64,000 nucleotides of DNA from positions 25,813-89,812 of the forward strand of contig JAJCZL010000076.1 in the NCBI GenBank assembly GCA_029262415.1, given 5' to 3'. Below, piece by piece: positions 1 to 9,695 of this stretch. Numbering within the stretch: the stretch's first letter is position 1; each line of letters starts with the position of its first letter. Position numbers and translations under genes: made by a program. The notes under the pieces are model-generated. The model worked only from the letters and a program-made list of their open reading frames with translations. It did no database searches and had not been told where the DNA came from. The stretch is from Deltaproteobacteria bacterium (GTDB lineage Bacteria; Desulfobacterota; Binatia; UBA1149; JAJCZL01).

Positions 1-521
1 CCCGATATTACCAGATCGACGACCTCCGATTCGCGGGTAGTCAGTGGCGGAGGTCCTCCGCTATCGCTGTCGGCTCCGCTGCCGCGGTGCGCGAGCTCCT
101 CGAGCAGCGTTCCCGTGATCTCGCGGTCAACCCAGGCTTGGCCTTCGTGCACCGCACGGATCGCGGTGACGAGGGTTTCGGCCGCGGAATCCTTCATGAT
201 GATGCCGCGGGCGCCTTGGCTGAGTGCGACCACGTGGTCGCGGCGGTCGTCAGAAGCCGTGAGGATCAATACCTTGGTCTTGGGGCTAGCGTCATGAATC
301 GGGCCAATCACCTCCAGACCTCCGGTGCCGGGCATACGCAGGTCGAGGAGCATGACGTCGGGGTTTTCTCGTGCGGCAATCGCGGCTGCTTGGGACGCGT
401 CGTCGGTGTCGGCGACGACTTCAAGGTCGTCCTCCATCGAGAGGATCTTACGGAGACCTTCGCGTAGAATTGTGTGATCGTCGACGATTGCAATGCGGAT
501 GTGGGAGGCAGTTCGGTTCAT
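1..521 (-). CDS. NarL/LuxR-type response regulator (partial, C-terminus off left edge)
   Basis: Output half of a two-component system: a receiver domain that should be phosphorylated by the adjacent kinase, followed by a DNA-binding LuxR-type helix-turn-helix. Residues 1-125 show the receiver pattern: acidic pair at Asp14-Asp15, phospho-acceptor Asp60 in LLDLRMPG, Ser/Thr switch in LTASD, and Lys110 in MKDS. An acidic/Gly-rich linker leads to LTTRESEVV (about residue 160), the start of the GerE/LuxR HTH, which is cut by the window edge after 173 codons. The ATG overlaps the kinase stop as ATGA, so the two are translationally coupled. The family is certain; target genes are unknown. Confidence 0.93.
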   Translation of the reverse strand, partial: MNRTASHIRIAIVDDHTILREGLRKILSMEDDLEVVADTDDASQAAAIAARENPDVMLLDLRMPGTGGLEVIGPIHDASPKTKVLILTASDDRRDHVVALSQGARGIIMKDSAAETLVTAIRAVHEGQAWVDREITGTLLEELAHRGSGADSDSGGPPPLTTRESEVVDLVIS

Positions 522-2299
522 CGGGTTCCATTCCTCGGCAGGCGTACGTGGATTTCGGATCCGCCGCCTACGTTGCTCTTGATCGACAGTTCGCCGGAGA
601 GCGACTCGACTCGTTCGCGAATCGACCATGGCGCGGCCGCGGCCGTTAACTCACCGTTGCTCTTCTCCGCTGCGGCGGGGAAGCCGACGCCATCGTCGCG
701 GATGACTACGACGATATCACGCTCTCGTGCGTCTACCGATACGGAAGCGTGCTCGGCGTTTGCATGTCGGGAGATGTTAGTGAGGCCTTCTCGGACGATT
801 TGCAAGAGTTCGAATCCCACGCCGTGTTGCGCCGGCACGCCTCCGGCGTTGCTCTCAAACTCGATCGCGGTTTCGCTCTTGCCGCGGAACTCGCGGACGA
901 CCTCGGCCATCGCGGTGTCGACGTCGGCGCCGCGCGGGGCCTGATTACGCAACATATCGAGGTACTGCCGCGCTTCACGGTAGCCCTGTTTGATGTTGCG
1001 TTGCAGTTCGAGGAGCTCGTCGTCGAGCTTGCTCGGGTCTTTTCGCTGGAGCTTGCGGCAGACCTCAATCCCGACGTCCACCGACGCGAGCGACTGCACG
1101 AACCCGTCATGAATGTCCCGCGCGATGCGCGCGCGTTCTTCGGCGACGGCGAGGGTTTCGGCTTTGCCCTGCAGCATCATGCTCTGGTGGATGACCGCCG
1201 CCTGCTTGACTAGAGCGCGGCAAAAATTGGTCTCGTCCATCGAAAAGTTCTCGCGCGAACGACCGAGAATCAAGCGGCCGCGCGCGCTGCTGGGGGACGA
1301 TATAGGTATCACAATGAGCGAGCGTGTGCGGACGCGCGCTAGGAACGCGGGTTCCGCGGCTTCGCTGGTGAAGCTGCGGACTTCCGTCTTTTCATAGTCG
1401 ATTTCTTCGGCACGGCGTCCCCAGTTTCCGAAAGTGTGGGTAACGCGGTATGCGAGACGCCCACTCGAGGCTGGGGTCCAGGCGCTATTCGGCACCTGGT
1501 GCAGGACCATTCGGTGTCCTGGTTTGGATGTGCCTTCCCATTCGATGCCGGCACCGTCGGCAGCGCGGATCTGTAACAGTGCGTAGTCGGCGCGATAGAA
1601 GCGGACAATACGGCGGAAGAGCCGGATAAGGACTCTTAACTCGTTGCGGCTGTAGCCGGCGTCTTGTTGGAACGCGACCATCTCCACGAGGCGGCGTTTG
1701 GCTGAAATCTCGTGTTCGCCGATAAAGCCGACAAGGTAACCGAGGATGATCAGGTAAGTCGGGCGCAGGATATGCGCGCTGCGCACGATGAAATCCGGCC
1801 CTGTGAAGAACCAACGGATGCCGAGTACGGAGATGAGGTACAGCAGTGCCGAGCCTACCGCGACCCGCACAGTCGTGCGCATCCCCCAGCGTGCACCTGC
1901 GCTGCATACCGCGAACACGTAGAACAGGAAGAACGGACTCGGTCCGCCCTCACTCAGCGAGACGATAGCGGTGAACCACGCGACGTCGGCGAGAAGTACG
2001 GGTTTGGAGATTGCCTCCGGTTTAACTTCGTGGTTCGATATCAGCCATAGCAGCGTGCTGCTATAGGCGATGTAGAGTGCGAGGACGATGTAGAGCGCCG
2101 AACTTCCGTACAGAGGCTCGCGGGGGTCGATGAAAATGATAGCGAATGCCGAAATTGAAAGTGCCAAGCGGCAGATGGCAATTACGCGTTCGCTACGTTC
2201 CGCAGAGTCGTCGGTTGTCGCGAGCAGTGGGCGGGGGTCCGAGCCGGGGGGGGTGCCCTCAGGTGTTGCGCGGTCCGAGCTGAATAGTCGGAATTTCAT
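518..2299 (-). CDS. Membrane sensor histidine kinase, HisKA_3/NarX-DesK class
   Basis: Senses an unknown signal and phosphorylates the response regulator encoded immediately downstream (4-nt overlap). The 593-residue protein has an N-terminal block of about six hydrophobic segments (residues 37-195) and a GAF-like region (about 215-375). The HisKA_3 dimerisation domain carries the phospho-acceptor His397 in ARDIHDGF. A HATPase domain follows, with the N box around EGLTNISRHA (505-514) and the G1 box DDGVGF (535-540). The late LSGELSI segment is typical of NarX/LiaS/DesK kinases. The membrane block, without a periplasmic loop of any size, suggests sensing in or at the bilayer (inference). It lies 87 nt downstream of queG on the same strand. 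Confidence 0.94.
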   Translation of the reverse strand: MKFRLFSSDRATPEGTPPGSDPRPLLATTDDSAERSERVIAICRLALSISAFAIIFIDPREPLYGSSALYIVLALYIAYSSTLLWLISNHEVKPEAISKPVLLADVAWFTAIVSLSEGGPSPFFLFYVFAVCSAGARWGMRTTVRVAVGSALLYLISVLGIRWFFTGPDFIVRSAHILRPTYLIILGYLVGFIGEHEISAKRRLVEMVAFQQDAGYSRNELRVLIRLFRRIVRFYRADYALLQIRAADGAGIEWEGTSKPGHRMVLHQVPNSAWTPASSGRLAYRVTHTFGNWGRRAEEIDYEKTEVRSFTSEAAEPAFLARVRTRSLIVIPISSPSSARGRLILGRSRENFSMDETNFCRALVKQAAVIHQSMMLQGKAETLAVAEERARIARDIHDGFVQSLASVDVGIEVCRKLQRKDPSKLDDELLELQRNIKQGYREARQYLDMLRNQAPRGADVDTAMAEVVREFRGKSETAIEFESNAGGVPAQHGVGFELLQIVREGLTNISRHANAEHASVSVDARERDIVVVIRDDGVGFPAAAEKSNGELTAAAAPWSIRERVESLSGELSIKSNVGGGSEIHVRLPRNGTR

Positions 2300-2386
2300 T
2301 TCATTCTAGGCGTCGTGCCGAGTCGCTGACCAGTGCCTCGTGCGGCAACTACAGCATTCTATCGTACGAGGCTATGCGACGGTTGA

Positions 2387-3523
2387 CTAATGCGACTTTA
2401 GTCGTATGAGCGCCGCGTCGATCTCGGCCGCAACCGGCGGGACCTGGCGTGCCGCAGCTCCCCTGTGCAGAGCCGCGGCCGCTTGTTCCAAGCCCAGCTG
2501 GCCGAGCGCCCCGGCACAGTGGGCGCGGACCAATGCTTCGTCGTGGGAGATAAGTGCCCTGCCGAGAGGCCCGATCGCTGCGGGGTTTGCGCTGTTGCCC
2601 AGCGCGACGGCGGCGTTGCGTGCAAGACCGCGCCGTTTGGTGCGTGCGACGGCGGTGCGGCGGTAGCGTTCGCGGAAGCCGTCGCGGTCGATCTCCAAGA
2701 TCTCCACAAGCGAGGGTTGCAGGAAGTCGTTGCTGTTGGCTGTTTCTCCTTGCCAGGGGCAGACCTCCTGACATACGTCGCAGCCGAAGATCCAGTTTCC
2801 GATCGGCGCACGCAATTCGTGGGCGATTGGTCCACGGTGCTCAATGGTGAGGTATGAGATGCAAAGGCGCGCGTCGATTGTCGGCCCGGTATCGAGCGCA
2901 CCGGTCGGGCACGCGGGAATGCACGCGGTGCAGTCGCCGCAGTGTGAAGAGTGGAAAGGCGGGTCGGCGTCGAGCTCGGCATCGGTGATAATGCAACCGA
3001 AAAGGAAGTACGATCCGAGATTCTTGCTGAGGATGTTGGTGTTGCGACCGTACCAGCCGATGCCAGCACGTCGCGCGAACTCTTTCTCCATGAGAGGCCC
3101 GGCATCGACGTGAATGGCAAAGCGGGCGTCCTCGACGGAAAGTATGGTATCTGCGAGTTTGCTGAGCTTCTCGTGTAGCACCTCGTGGTAGTCGGCGCCA
3201 TGTGCGTACGAAGCGATGCGGCCGGTGAGTTTGCTTTTCCAGTCGGGGTCGGGCGCGGGCGGGGGCGGGTAGGGCCACGCAACTACCACCACGCTGCGTG
3301 CTCCGACTAAGGCTTCGCACGGGTCCAAACGACGCGACGACGGGCAGGCCAGAAAATCCATCGTTCCGTGACGACCCTGTTCAATCCAGTCGCGCAGCAG
3401 CAATTCGGATTCGGCAGGGGCGGAAGTGGTAAAGCCACAAGCCGCAAATCCCGCCTGCTCTGCGCCCTCGCGAATTCGGTCTCTGCGCGCCGCCGCAGCG
3501 TCGTGGTTCGAAACTTGGGACAC
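2387..3523 (-). CDS. queG: Epoxyqueuosine reductase
   Basis: Cobalamin-dependent iron-sulfur enzyme that makes the last step of queuosine synthesis, reducing epoxyqueuosine to queuosine in the tRNA wobble position. The 378 residues carry two 4Fe-4S cluster motifs: Cys195, Cys198, Cys201, Cys205 (CGDCTACIPAC) and Cys248, Cys251, Cys255 (CDVCQEVC) with Cys221. The conserved HVDAGPL holds the proposed proton donor Asp141. The C-terminal 90 residues are alanine-rich helices of HEAT type, as in full-length QueG. The ATG start matches the usual family N-terminus. It is divergent from the glycosyltransferase gene (about 100-nt gap) and leads into the two-component genes. Confidence 0.96.
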   Translation of the reverse strand: MSQVSNHDAAAARRDRIREGAEQAGFAACGFTTSAPAESELLLRDWIEQGRHGTMDFLACPSSRRLDPCEALVGARSVVVVAWPYPPPPAPDPDWKSKLTGRIASYAHGADYHEVLHEKLSKLADTILSVEDARFAIHVDAGPLMEKEFARRAGIGWYGRNTNILSKNLGSYFLFGCIITDAELDADPPFHSSHCGDCTACIPACPTGALDTGPTIDARLCISYLTIEHRGPIAHELRAPIGNWIFGCDVCQEVCPWQGETANSNDFLQPSLVEILEIDRDGFRERYRRTAVARTKRRGLARNAAVALGNSANPAAIGPLGRALISHDEALVRAHCAGALGQLGLEQAAAALHRGAAARQVPPVAAEIDAALIRLKSH

Positions 3524-3627
3524 CGCCCGCTTGGTGTACGATACCTGCGCTTCCGAAGCATCCCGGGCCCAAGGCTAGTCGCCCAGGCGCGGTGTCGTCC
3601 CCCGGCGGGAGAGCGAGAGATACCGAC

Positions 3628-4677
3628 TTGAACATCGCCGTTTACGTCTCCACGCACGGCTACGGCCACTTCGTTCGTGCCGGTGCGGTATGCCTGCGTC
3701 TAGCCGAACGTATCGATGCACGATTCCTCGTCTGCGCGGCGGCTCCGCGCGTGTTGTGGCCGCCCGCTCTCGCTTTGCGAACCGAGTGGCGCGAGTTCGC
3801 TGCGGACGCCGGTGTAGTGCAGTCAGGCGATCTAGCGGTCGACCTGCAGGCAACCCGGGCGCGCGTCGATAGGTTCGTGCGCGGGTTCGCGGACCAGGTC
3901 GAGCGCGAGGCCGCATGGCTACGTAACAGGGCAGTCGGTTTCGTTATCGGTGACGTTCCGCCGCTCGCGTTCGCGGCGGCATACCGTGCCGGACTCAAGA
4001 GTGCCGCGGTCGCGAACTTCTCGTGGGACTGGATATACCGCGAGATGGGCATGGAGGCCGCTGCCGACCAGGCCGCAGACGCGTACGCGCGGGCCGGTAC
4101 TCTGTTCGCTCTTGCGCCCGACACACCCATGCCCGCGTTCGGTCGGCGGATCGACGCCGGGTTGCTCGGCCGCAAGGCGGCTACCGACCGCCACTTGGTT
4201 CGCGAGGCGCTGCGGGTCAAGCCCCACCACAGGCTTGTCTTGCTCAGCCTTAGGGCCGAAGGGCGAAACGCCGCCGTGCGCCTCCCAGCTCCGATGTTGG
4301 ATGTCTTCTACGTAATGCCCGGCGATGCCGGTTCCCGAGACGACCTGGTGTCGTTTCCGGTTGGTCGGGCTTACGAGGACGTGGTCGCTGCGGCCGACGT
4401 GGTTGTGACCAAACCTGGTTACGGCATCGTTGGTGACACGGCAGCTAACGGTACGCCGATGCTTTGGGCGGCCCGCCAAGGGTTTCCCGAAGACGATGCG
4501 CTGCAAGTTTGGATTCAGGCCAACCTGCTCAGTCGTCGGGTGGGTGCTGAAGAACTCGCACGTGGAGCCTGGAGAGAAGCTCTCGAAGATCTACTCGACA
4601 AAGCACGTCGCGACCCCCTTCCCGTCCCCGCCGCTGCGCGCGTCGCCGAAGAGATCACGCGGCTGATAGCCGACTAG
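3628..4677 (+). CDS. GT-B-like glycosyltransferase family protein
   Basis: Resembles the MurG/UDP-glycosyltransferase fold, as found in the N-terminal part of L-arabinokinase-like proteins. The N-terminal HGYGHFVRA replaces the glycine-rich acceptor loop. The C-terminal half has a typical nucleotide-sugar site, KPGYGIVGDTAANGTP, then a Pro-Glu-Asp near residue 292. I chose the TTG at 3628 (349 residues) because GGGAGAGCGAGAG lies 8 nt upstream. An in-frame GTG at 3592 lacks a ribosome site and would add 12 charged residues without family support. No signal peptide, so probably cytoplasmic. The sugar and acceptor cannot be read from the sequence. It converges on lon with a 16-nt gap. Confidence 0.72.
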   Translation: MNIAVYVSTHGYGHFVRAGAVCLRLAERIDARFLVCAAAPRVLWPPALALRTEWREFAADAGVVQSGDLAVDLQATRARVDRFVRGFADQVEREAAWLRNRAVGFVIGDVPPLAFAAAYRAGLKSAAVANFSWDWIYREMGMEAAADQAADAYARAGTLFALAPDTPMPAFGRRIDAGLLGRKAATDRHLVREALRVKPHHRLVLLSLRAEGRNAAVRLPAPMLDVFYVMPGDAGSRDDLVSFPVGRAYEDVVAAADVVVTKPGYGIVGDTAANGTPMLWAARQGFPEDDALQVWIQANLLSRRVGAEELARGAWREALEDLLDKARRDPLPVPAAARVAEEITRLIAD

Positions 4678-4693
4678 GCTGAAAGAGCTTGCA

Positions 4694-7189
4694 CTAGAGC
4701 GACACCGGTTGCGTGCCCGCATGGCGCGAACCCTGGCTGACGCTTTCAGGAGCCGCGCTGGTTTTGTCGGGCGCTGGTTTGAGCGCCGCGGCCAGCACTT
4801 GGCTGACCTCTTCGACGAAGGTCACCGTGAACTGCTTACGCAGTTCTGGAGCGATTTCTTCGTAATCCTGCTTGTTGCGTGCGGGCAAGATCAATCGTTG
4901 GATCCCCGCTGTGCGCGCGGCCAAAACCTTCTCTTTGATTCCGCCGACCGGCAATACCGTACCGCGAAGCGTGATCTCTCCGGTCATGGCCAGGCGATCT
5001 GCCAGTGGACGCCCGGTCAACACTGAGGCTAGGGCGGACAGCATGGTGACACCGGCCGAGGGGCCATCCTTCGGGATCGCTCCGGCGGGCACATGGATAT
5101 GAATGTCGGAGACCTCAAAGAACTCTGGTGCGATACCGTACTGTTCGGCGTTGCTGCGCAGAAACGTCAGTGCCGCCTGTGCAGATTCTTTCATGACGTC
5201 GCCAAGCTGACCTGTCAGGGTCATGCCTTTCTTGCCCTTCATGCACGAGGCTTCGACGAAGAGTATATCGCCGCCGTGCGGCGTCCACGCAAGTCCGATC
5301 GCTATGCCGGCTTTCTGTGAGTTCTCGGCTATTTCGGGCAGATGTTTGGGCTGTCCGAGATAGTCATGGAGAGAGGATGTGCCGATCACCACGGGGTCAC
5401 GCGCACCTTCGGTGACCTTACGCGCAATCTTCCGGCAAACCTTGCCGAGTTCGCGTTCGAGGTTGCGCAAGCCCGACTCGCGCGTATGCCCGCGGATAAT
5501 AGCGGTCAGCGCTTCGGTGCTGAAAGAGACCAGTTGCGGACTTAGGCCGTTCTCCTCGATCTGTTTGGGAACCAGATGACGCCGCGCGATCTCGAGTTTT
5601 TCCTCTTCGCTGTAGCCCGACAGTTCGAGTACCTCCATGCGATCGCGAAGGGCGGGAGGGACCGTATCGAGCATATTCGCGGTGGTGACGAAGAGTACGC
5701 CGCTCAGATCCATCGGCACGTCGAGGTAGTGATCGCGGAACGTGTTGTTCTGCTCCGGGTCGAGCACCTCCAGGAGCGCGGCAGAAGGATCGCCGCGCAC
5801 GTCGCTGCCGAGTTTGTCGATCTCGTCAAGCATGAATACCGGGTTGTTGGATCCCGCGCTCTTGAGCCCTTGGATGACGCGTCCGGGCATTGCGCCGACA
5901 TAGGTGCGCCGATGCCCGCGGATTTCGGCCTCGTCGCGTACACCTCCCAACGACAAACGGTAGAACTTGCGTCCCATAGCGCGCGCGATCGAGCGGCCGA
6001 GCGACGTTTTGCCTACGCCTGGGGGGCCGACGAAGCACAGGATCGGGCCTCGTGGTGTTTTGCGCAGCTGACGCACTGCGAGGAACTCGAGCACGCGTTC
6101 TTTGATCTTGTCCAGCCCGTAGTGGTCGGTATCGAGGATTTGCTGCGCGTGACGCAGGTCGAGGTTGTCGCGCGTCGAAACCTGCCAGGGGAGGTCGGCC
6201 AGCCACTCGAGATAGGTGCGTACGACTGAGTGCTCAGCTGACTCGGGTGGAATCAGACCGAGGCGGTTAAGTTCGTTGTCGGCCGCTTCTTGTGCCTCCT
6301 CGGGGAGTTTGGCGTCTTGGATGCGGCGACGCAGCAGCTCGTTTTCATTGGTCCGCGAATCAGTCTCGCCGAGTTCTTTTTGAATCGCCTTGAGCTGCTG
6401 GCGCAGATAGAACTCGCGCTGATTCTTGTGCAGCTCCGACTGTACCTCACCTTGAATTTTCTGGCCGAGCTCAAGTAATTCGATCTCGCGGGCGATGGTC
6501 GTGCCAAGCGAGCTCAGGCGTTCTCCGACGTCGATCTGTTCGAGCAACTCCTGTTTTTCTTCGAGCGGAATGTTGAGGTTGGCCGCCACGAGGTCGGCGA
6601 TCTTGCCCGGATGCTTGATGTTAATAACCACAACCTGCAACTCGTTGGGGAGGTGCGGCGTGAGTTCGACGAAGCGCGAGAACGACTGTACGACGCTTTG
6701 CTTGAGGGCCTGTACGCGTAACCCCTCGTCGTTGATGTCCGCGAGGTGGTCGATCTCTGCTTTAAGGTACGGATCCGTCTTAACGATGCCTTTGATCTCG
6801 AAGCGGCGTAGGCCTTGAACGAGAATCCGGACACTGCCGTCAGGGTATTTGAGCATCTTCAGGATGCGTGCGGCGCAACCGCGTTTGTGCAAGTCCTCGG
6901 CGCCCGGTGATTCTTCGTCCGCGAATTTTTGCGCGACCAGGCCGATAACCCGGTCACCGACCAGTGCGTCTTCGACCAGGGCCAGCGAGGATTCGCGCGA
7001 GATCAGCAACGGCAGGATTGCCGCCGGGAACACGGCAACGCCACGCAGCGGAAGAATCGCGAGTTCGCTGTCAACGCGGACCTCGTCCACGTCTTCTTCG
7101 AATCCGTACCAATGCGCCTGTTCCTCGTCGCCGTTGTCGCCGACTTCCAGCTCTTCTTCTTCGTTTACGCCGTTTTCGTCCTGTGCCAT
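4694..7189 (-). CDS. lon: ATP-dependent protease Lon
   Basis: Cytosolic AAA+ serine protease of protein quality control. The chosen ATG at 7189 has GAGGACG 6 nt upstream and gives 831 residues. The frame stays open to 7336, but that Arg/Lys-rich stretch has no family counterpart. It starts with an unusual acidic segment of about 40 residues ([14 protein letters not shown]) before the LON substrate-binding domain. The AAA+ module carries GPPGVGKT, and the protease domain has the catalytic dyad Ser711 (KDGPSAG) and about Lys752 (GGIKEKV). It is divergent from the DUF4149 gene with an 85-nt gap. No heat-shock promoter is obvious by eye. Confidence 0.97.
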   Translation of the reverse strand: MAQDENGVNEEEELEVGDNGDEEQAHWYGFEEDVDEVRVDSELAILPLRGVAVFPAAILPLLISRESSLALVEDALVGDRVIGLVAQKFADEESPGAEDLHKRGCAARILKMLKYPDGSVRILVQGLRRFEIKGIVKTDPYLKAEIDHLADINDEGLRVQALKQSVVQSFSRFVELTPHLPNELQVVVINIKHPGKIADLVAANLNIPLEEKQELLEQIDVGERLSSLGTTIAREIELLELGQKIQGEVQSELHKNQREFYLRQQLKAIQKELGETDSRTNENELLRRRIQDAKLPEEAQEAADNELNRLGLIPPESAEHSVVRTYLEWLADLPWQVSTRDNLDLRHAQQILDTDHYGLDKIKERVLEFLAVRQLRKTPRGPILCFVGPPGVGKTSLGRSIARAMGRKFYRLSLGGVRDEAEIRGHRRTYVGAMPGRVIQGLKSAGSNNPVFMLDEIDKLGSDVRGDPSAALLEVLDPEQNNTFRDHYLDVPMDLSGVLFVTTANMLDTVPPALRDRMEVLELSGYSEEEKLEIARRHLVPKQIEENGLSPQLVSFSTEALTAIIRGHTRESGLRNLERELGKVCRKIARKVTEGARDPVVIGTSSLHDYLGQPKHLPEIAENSQKAGIAIGLAWTPHGGDILFVEASCMKGKKGMTLTGQLGDVMKESAQAALTFLRSNAEQYGIAPEFFEVSDIHIHVPAGAIPKDGPSAGVTMLSALASVLTGRPLADRLAMTGEITLRGTVLPVGGIKEKVLAARTAGIQRLILPARNKQDYEEIAPELRKQFTVTFVEEVSQVLAAALKPAPDKTSAAPESVSQGSRHAGTQPVSL

Positions 7190-7274
7190 TTCCGTCGTCC
7201 TCGCCGCCACCTCGACACCACCACAAAAGCTGCTAGGTTTCACGGGCTTCCCACGCCGACGGCGGGAGCGTAGC

Positions 7275-7742
7275 GTGAGGTTACATCCAGTGCCAGCCTT
7301 CATCAAAATCACAGCAGTCACATTTTTATCATCCATCTCGCTCTGGACCGGTGCAATGGTCTTTTTCTCTGCCGTTGTGTTGCCCGCGTTTTTTATAGAG
7401 CTGGAGACGCACCGGGCCGGCGCGATGGCCGCGCTCTTGTTCCCACGCTACAACTTTTACGGGATCATCTGCGCGACGCTGGCCTGCGCGTCGGGTCTAC
7501 TGTTGTGGATCAAGGCCGGCAGCGTCTGGCGAAGCGTGGCGGTGATAGCCTCGGTGATGCTCGCTATCCAGGCCTATGTTACGTTCTCATTGCATCCTGA
7601 GGTTGCGATGATCCGCGGGAAAACCGAACACAAGGCGCGCTTCGATGTCCTGCACCGGCGTTCGGTCCGCGTCAATGGGATACTTCTCGTAGCTGGGCTG
7701 GGTATCCTGGTCTGGGGCGGACGGCGGCTTGGCGAGCACTGA
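7275..7742 (+). CDS. DUF4149 / TMEM205-like membrane protein
   Basis: A small integral membrane protein of about 155 residues with four hydrophobic segments. SLWTGAMVFFSAVVLPAFF near the start and FPRYNFYGIICA in the second segment are characteristic of DUF4149 (TMEM205-like) proteins, whose biochemical role is not established. The frame is open upstream into lon antisense. I chose GTG 7275 because GGGAG lies 6 nt upstream; GTG 7290 is the alternative. Its 3' end overlaps the start of the HAD gene by 14 nt, so the two are probably co-transcribed and coupled. Confidence 0.75.
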   Translation: MRLHPVPAFIKITAVTFLSSISLWTGAMVFFSAVVLPAFFIELETHRAGAMAALLFPRYNFYGIICATLACASGLLLWIKAGSVWRSVAVIASVMLAIQAYVTFSLHPEVAMIRGKTEHKARFDVLHRRSVRVNGILLVAGLGILVWGGRRLGEH

Positions 7743-8505
7743 GCCGGAACCCGAAGCTATCCTCTTCGATCTTTTCGGCACGCTGGTCGGGTTCGACTTC
7801 TCGCGGTTGCCGAGCACCGAGATTCAAGGACGGCGACGGTTTATGACCATCGACGGAGTCGAGAAGTTGCTCGACCGGCTCGAACCGAGGCCCACGCTAG
7901 CCGATTTCTACGCGGCGCTGGTGCGCACCAGCGAGAAGATCGCGGAAGAAACTGTGCACACCCACGCCGAGGTTTCCTCACCGTTGCGATTCGCCCGTGC
8001 GCTGGTCGAACTCGCCAGCGTCGATACCCGTCCCGATCAAGGCGACATCGCGCTCGAGTTCGCGACCCGGCACATGACCGGCCTAGCAACTGCCGTGGTG
8101 TGTCCTCCAGGTAGGCAACAGCTACTTAGACGATTAGGTACCAGGTTTCGCCTCGGTCTGGTGTCGAACTTTGATTTCGAGCCGACGGCGCGCGCCTTGC
8201 TCGACAGCTTCGGGTTGGCCCCACTGTTGGAAACCGCTTTGATCTCGGACGCGGAGGGTGTGCGCAAACCCGCGGCGCGGATTTTTCACGCCGCTTGCCG
8301 CCAACTCGGCACTGCACCTGAGCGCTGCGTCTACGTGGGCGACTCGCGTACCAGCGACGTCGAAGGGGCGAGCGCTGCCGGCCTGGCCGCGGTTTGGGTG
8401 AACGCGGGTGACGAAGACCCCGCGCCTGCATTTGCTTCGATTAGCGACGTCGATGGACTACCCGAGCTGTTCGAGCGGCGCTACGGGATCCGCTTCGACC
8501 CCTAG
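7729..8505 (+). CDS. HAD-superfamily hydrolase (subfamily IA)
   Basis: A cytoplasmic phosphatase-type hydrolase of 258 residues. All HAD motifs are present: I, FDLFGT with the nucleophile Asp14; II, LVSNFD; III, the Lys of VRKPAARIF; and IV, VGDSRTSD. A helical cap domain lies between motifs I and II (residues 25-110), which is the C1 cap of subfamily IA. The start is a TTG inside the end of the DUF4149 gene. The substrate is unknown; phosphoglycolate phosphatase or a haloacid dehalogenase-like enzyme are both possible. It ends 25 nt from the convergent trmI gene. Confidence 0.85.
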   Translation: MASTEPEPEAILFDLFGTLVGFDFSRLPSTEIQGRRRFMTIDGVEKLLDRLEPRPTLADFYAALVRTSEKIAEETVHTHAEVSSPLRFARALVELASVDTRPDQGDIALEFATRHMTGLATAVVCPPGRQQLLRRLGTRFRLGLVSNFDFEPTARALLDSFGLAPLLETALISDAEGVRKPAARIFHAACRQLGTAPERCVYVGDSRTSDVEGASAAGLAAVWVNAGDEDPAPAFASISDVDGLPELFERRYGIRFDP

Positions 8506-8530
8506 GGCAGCCGGGGGCGTTGGAGGGTTC

Positions 8531-9337
8531 TCAGCCGTCGTTCACCGCGGCGATCGCTGCGGCTGTGCGGCGTGCGACGCTGACGAAGCCGGTATGCGCG
8601 ACCATTCGATGGTCTGGACGTACGCTTGGGTGGCGTACATACCAGCCACGTTCGAGGACCTCTACGGTCTCCGCGAGCGCGAAGCGGCGGTCCCCATCGA
8701 GTGCTGTGCGGGCCTCGGCGAACTGGGGAACCGTTGGCACGTAAAAAACGAAAGTTCCACCGGGGCGCAGAGCCTCAGCGGCGGCGTTGATGAGCCCGGC
8801 CGGGTCGGGCATGTCGGCAACGACGTGATCGACGCCTGTCTCTGTGAAGCCGTCTCGTGCATCGCCGATGCGGCATTCCCACGGGGCATGGTCTCCGCAC
8901 ATCTCGGTGACGGTCTTTTTCGCGTTCTCGGCGAAATCTTCGCGGATCTCGTAAGTCACGACACTTCCCGCCGCGCCGACCATGCGTAGCAGCGCAACGG
9001 TCAGAGCTCCGCTACCGGCACCGACTTCGATGACCGTGTCGCCGGGACGTACATCACCGCGTGTGAGTACAGTCCCGATATCCTTGGGGAACACCGGCTC
9101 AGCTTCGCGGGCCCGCAGCGTGATCAACTCGGCGTAGGTCGGACGAAACACCATGAATTGCTCTGGTTCGGACCCCGAGGTGAGGTTCCCCTCGGGGTGC
9201 CCGATCAGATCGTCGGCAGCAATGACGGATCCGCGAACTGTTATGCGGTGTCCGGCCTTGAGACGCTTGAGGCAGCGCCGGCCGCGGTCGTCAACGAGCA
9301 TGATGCGCTCGCCGTCGCTAAGCTTGGGGTCGGCCAT
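8531..9337 (-). CDS. trmI: tRNA (adenine-N1)-methyltransferase, TrmI type
   Basis: SAM-dependent methyltransferase expected to form m1A58 in the T-loop of tRNAs. Sequence signs are a small N-terminal beta domain (ERIMLVDDRGRR), the DLIGHPEG turn, the FRPTYAE block and the SAM-binding VIEVGAGSGALT. The aspartate motif PDP (MPDPAGLI) occupies the catalytic position. ATG 9337 gives 268 residues and fits the family start; an in-frame TTG at 9376 would add 13 residues and cannot be excluded, and neither start has a strong ribosome site. It is transcribed away from the small zinc-finger genes. Confidence 0.88.
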   Translation of the reverse strand: MADPKLSDGERIMLVDDRGRRCLKRLKAGHRITVRGSVIAADDLIGHPEGNLTSGSEPEQFMVFRPTYAELITLRAREAEPVFPKDIGTVLTRGDVRPGDTVIEVGAGSGALTVALLRMVGAAGSVVTYEIREDFAENAKKTVTEMCGDHAPWECRIGDARDGFTETGVDHVVADMPDPAGLINAAAEALRPGGTFVFYVPTVPQFAEARTALDGDRRFALAETVEVLERGWYVRHPSVRPDHRMVAHTGFVSVARRTAAAIAAVNDG

Positions 9338-9518
9338 CAGCGGGCGGACAGTTGCGAAATACGGTCCGGATTGCAAGAAGAAGCCAAAGTGACGGCTGTT
9401 TACGCCGCCGCGTGATTGACTGCCGTGGATGTTGTCACTAGATTTGGCGGCCCTGAGGTGCGGTATCGTGCGTTAACCCGCGATCGGTGCCTCGGCTAAG
9501 CTCTAGGAGTCCGGATAC

Positions 9519-9686
9519 ATGGCGAGCAAGAAAGCCAAAACAGCGCAGAAGGCCACTGCAGCCGACAAGCAGGTTTGTCCCGAGTGTGAGGCCGACGTCC
9601 GTGTTGTGAAGTTCGTTGGCGCAGGAAAGCGCGGAATGTTTTGGGTCTGCGACAAAGACTGCGGTTACACCAAGCGGACCAAGTAG
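9519..9686 (+). CDS. Small zinc-ribbon-like basic protein (55 aa)
   Basis: A 55-residue protein with a strong ribosome site (AGGAG at 9505-9509, 9 nt before the ATG). The first 18 residues are Lys/Ala-rich and the rest forms a zinc-ribbon pattern: Cys20-x2-Cys23 (CPEC) and Cys44-x3-Cys48 (CDKDC), ending in YTKRTK. The pI must be very basic, which suggests RNA or DNA binding (inference). It is not ribosomal protein L33, whose hallmark residues are absent. The next gene starts 9 nt downstream and also encodes a Cys4 protein, so they form a two-gene unit. Confidence 0.7.
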   Translation: MASKKAKTAQKATAADKQVCPECEADVRVVKFVGAGKRGMFWVCDKDCGYTKRTK

Positions 9687-9695
9687 CGCCGATCT

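Noticed and set aside
7190..7336. A longer N-terminus for Lon (49 extra residues)
   Set aside because: The extra part is Arg/Lys-rich and unlike the family; ATG 7189 has a good ribosome site.
9519..9686. Calling the 55-residue zinc-ribbon protein ribosomal protein L33
   Set aside because: The Cys spacing and flanking residues do not fit L33, although size and charge do.
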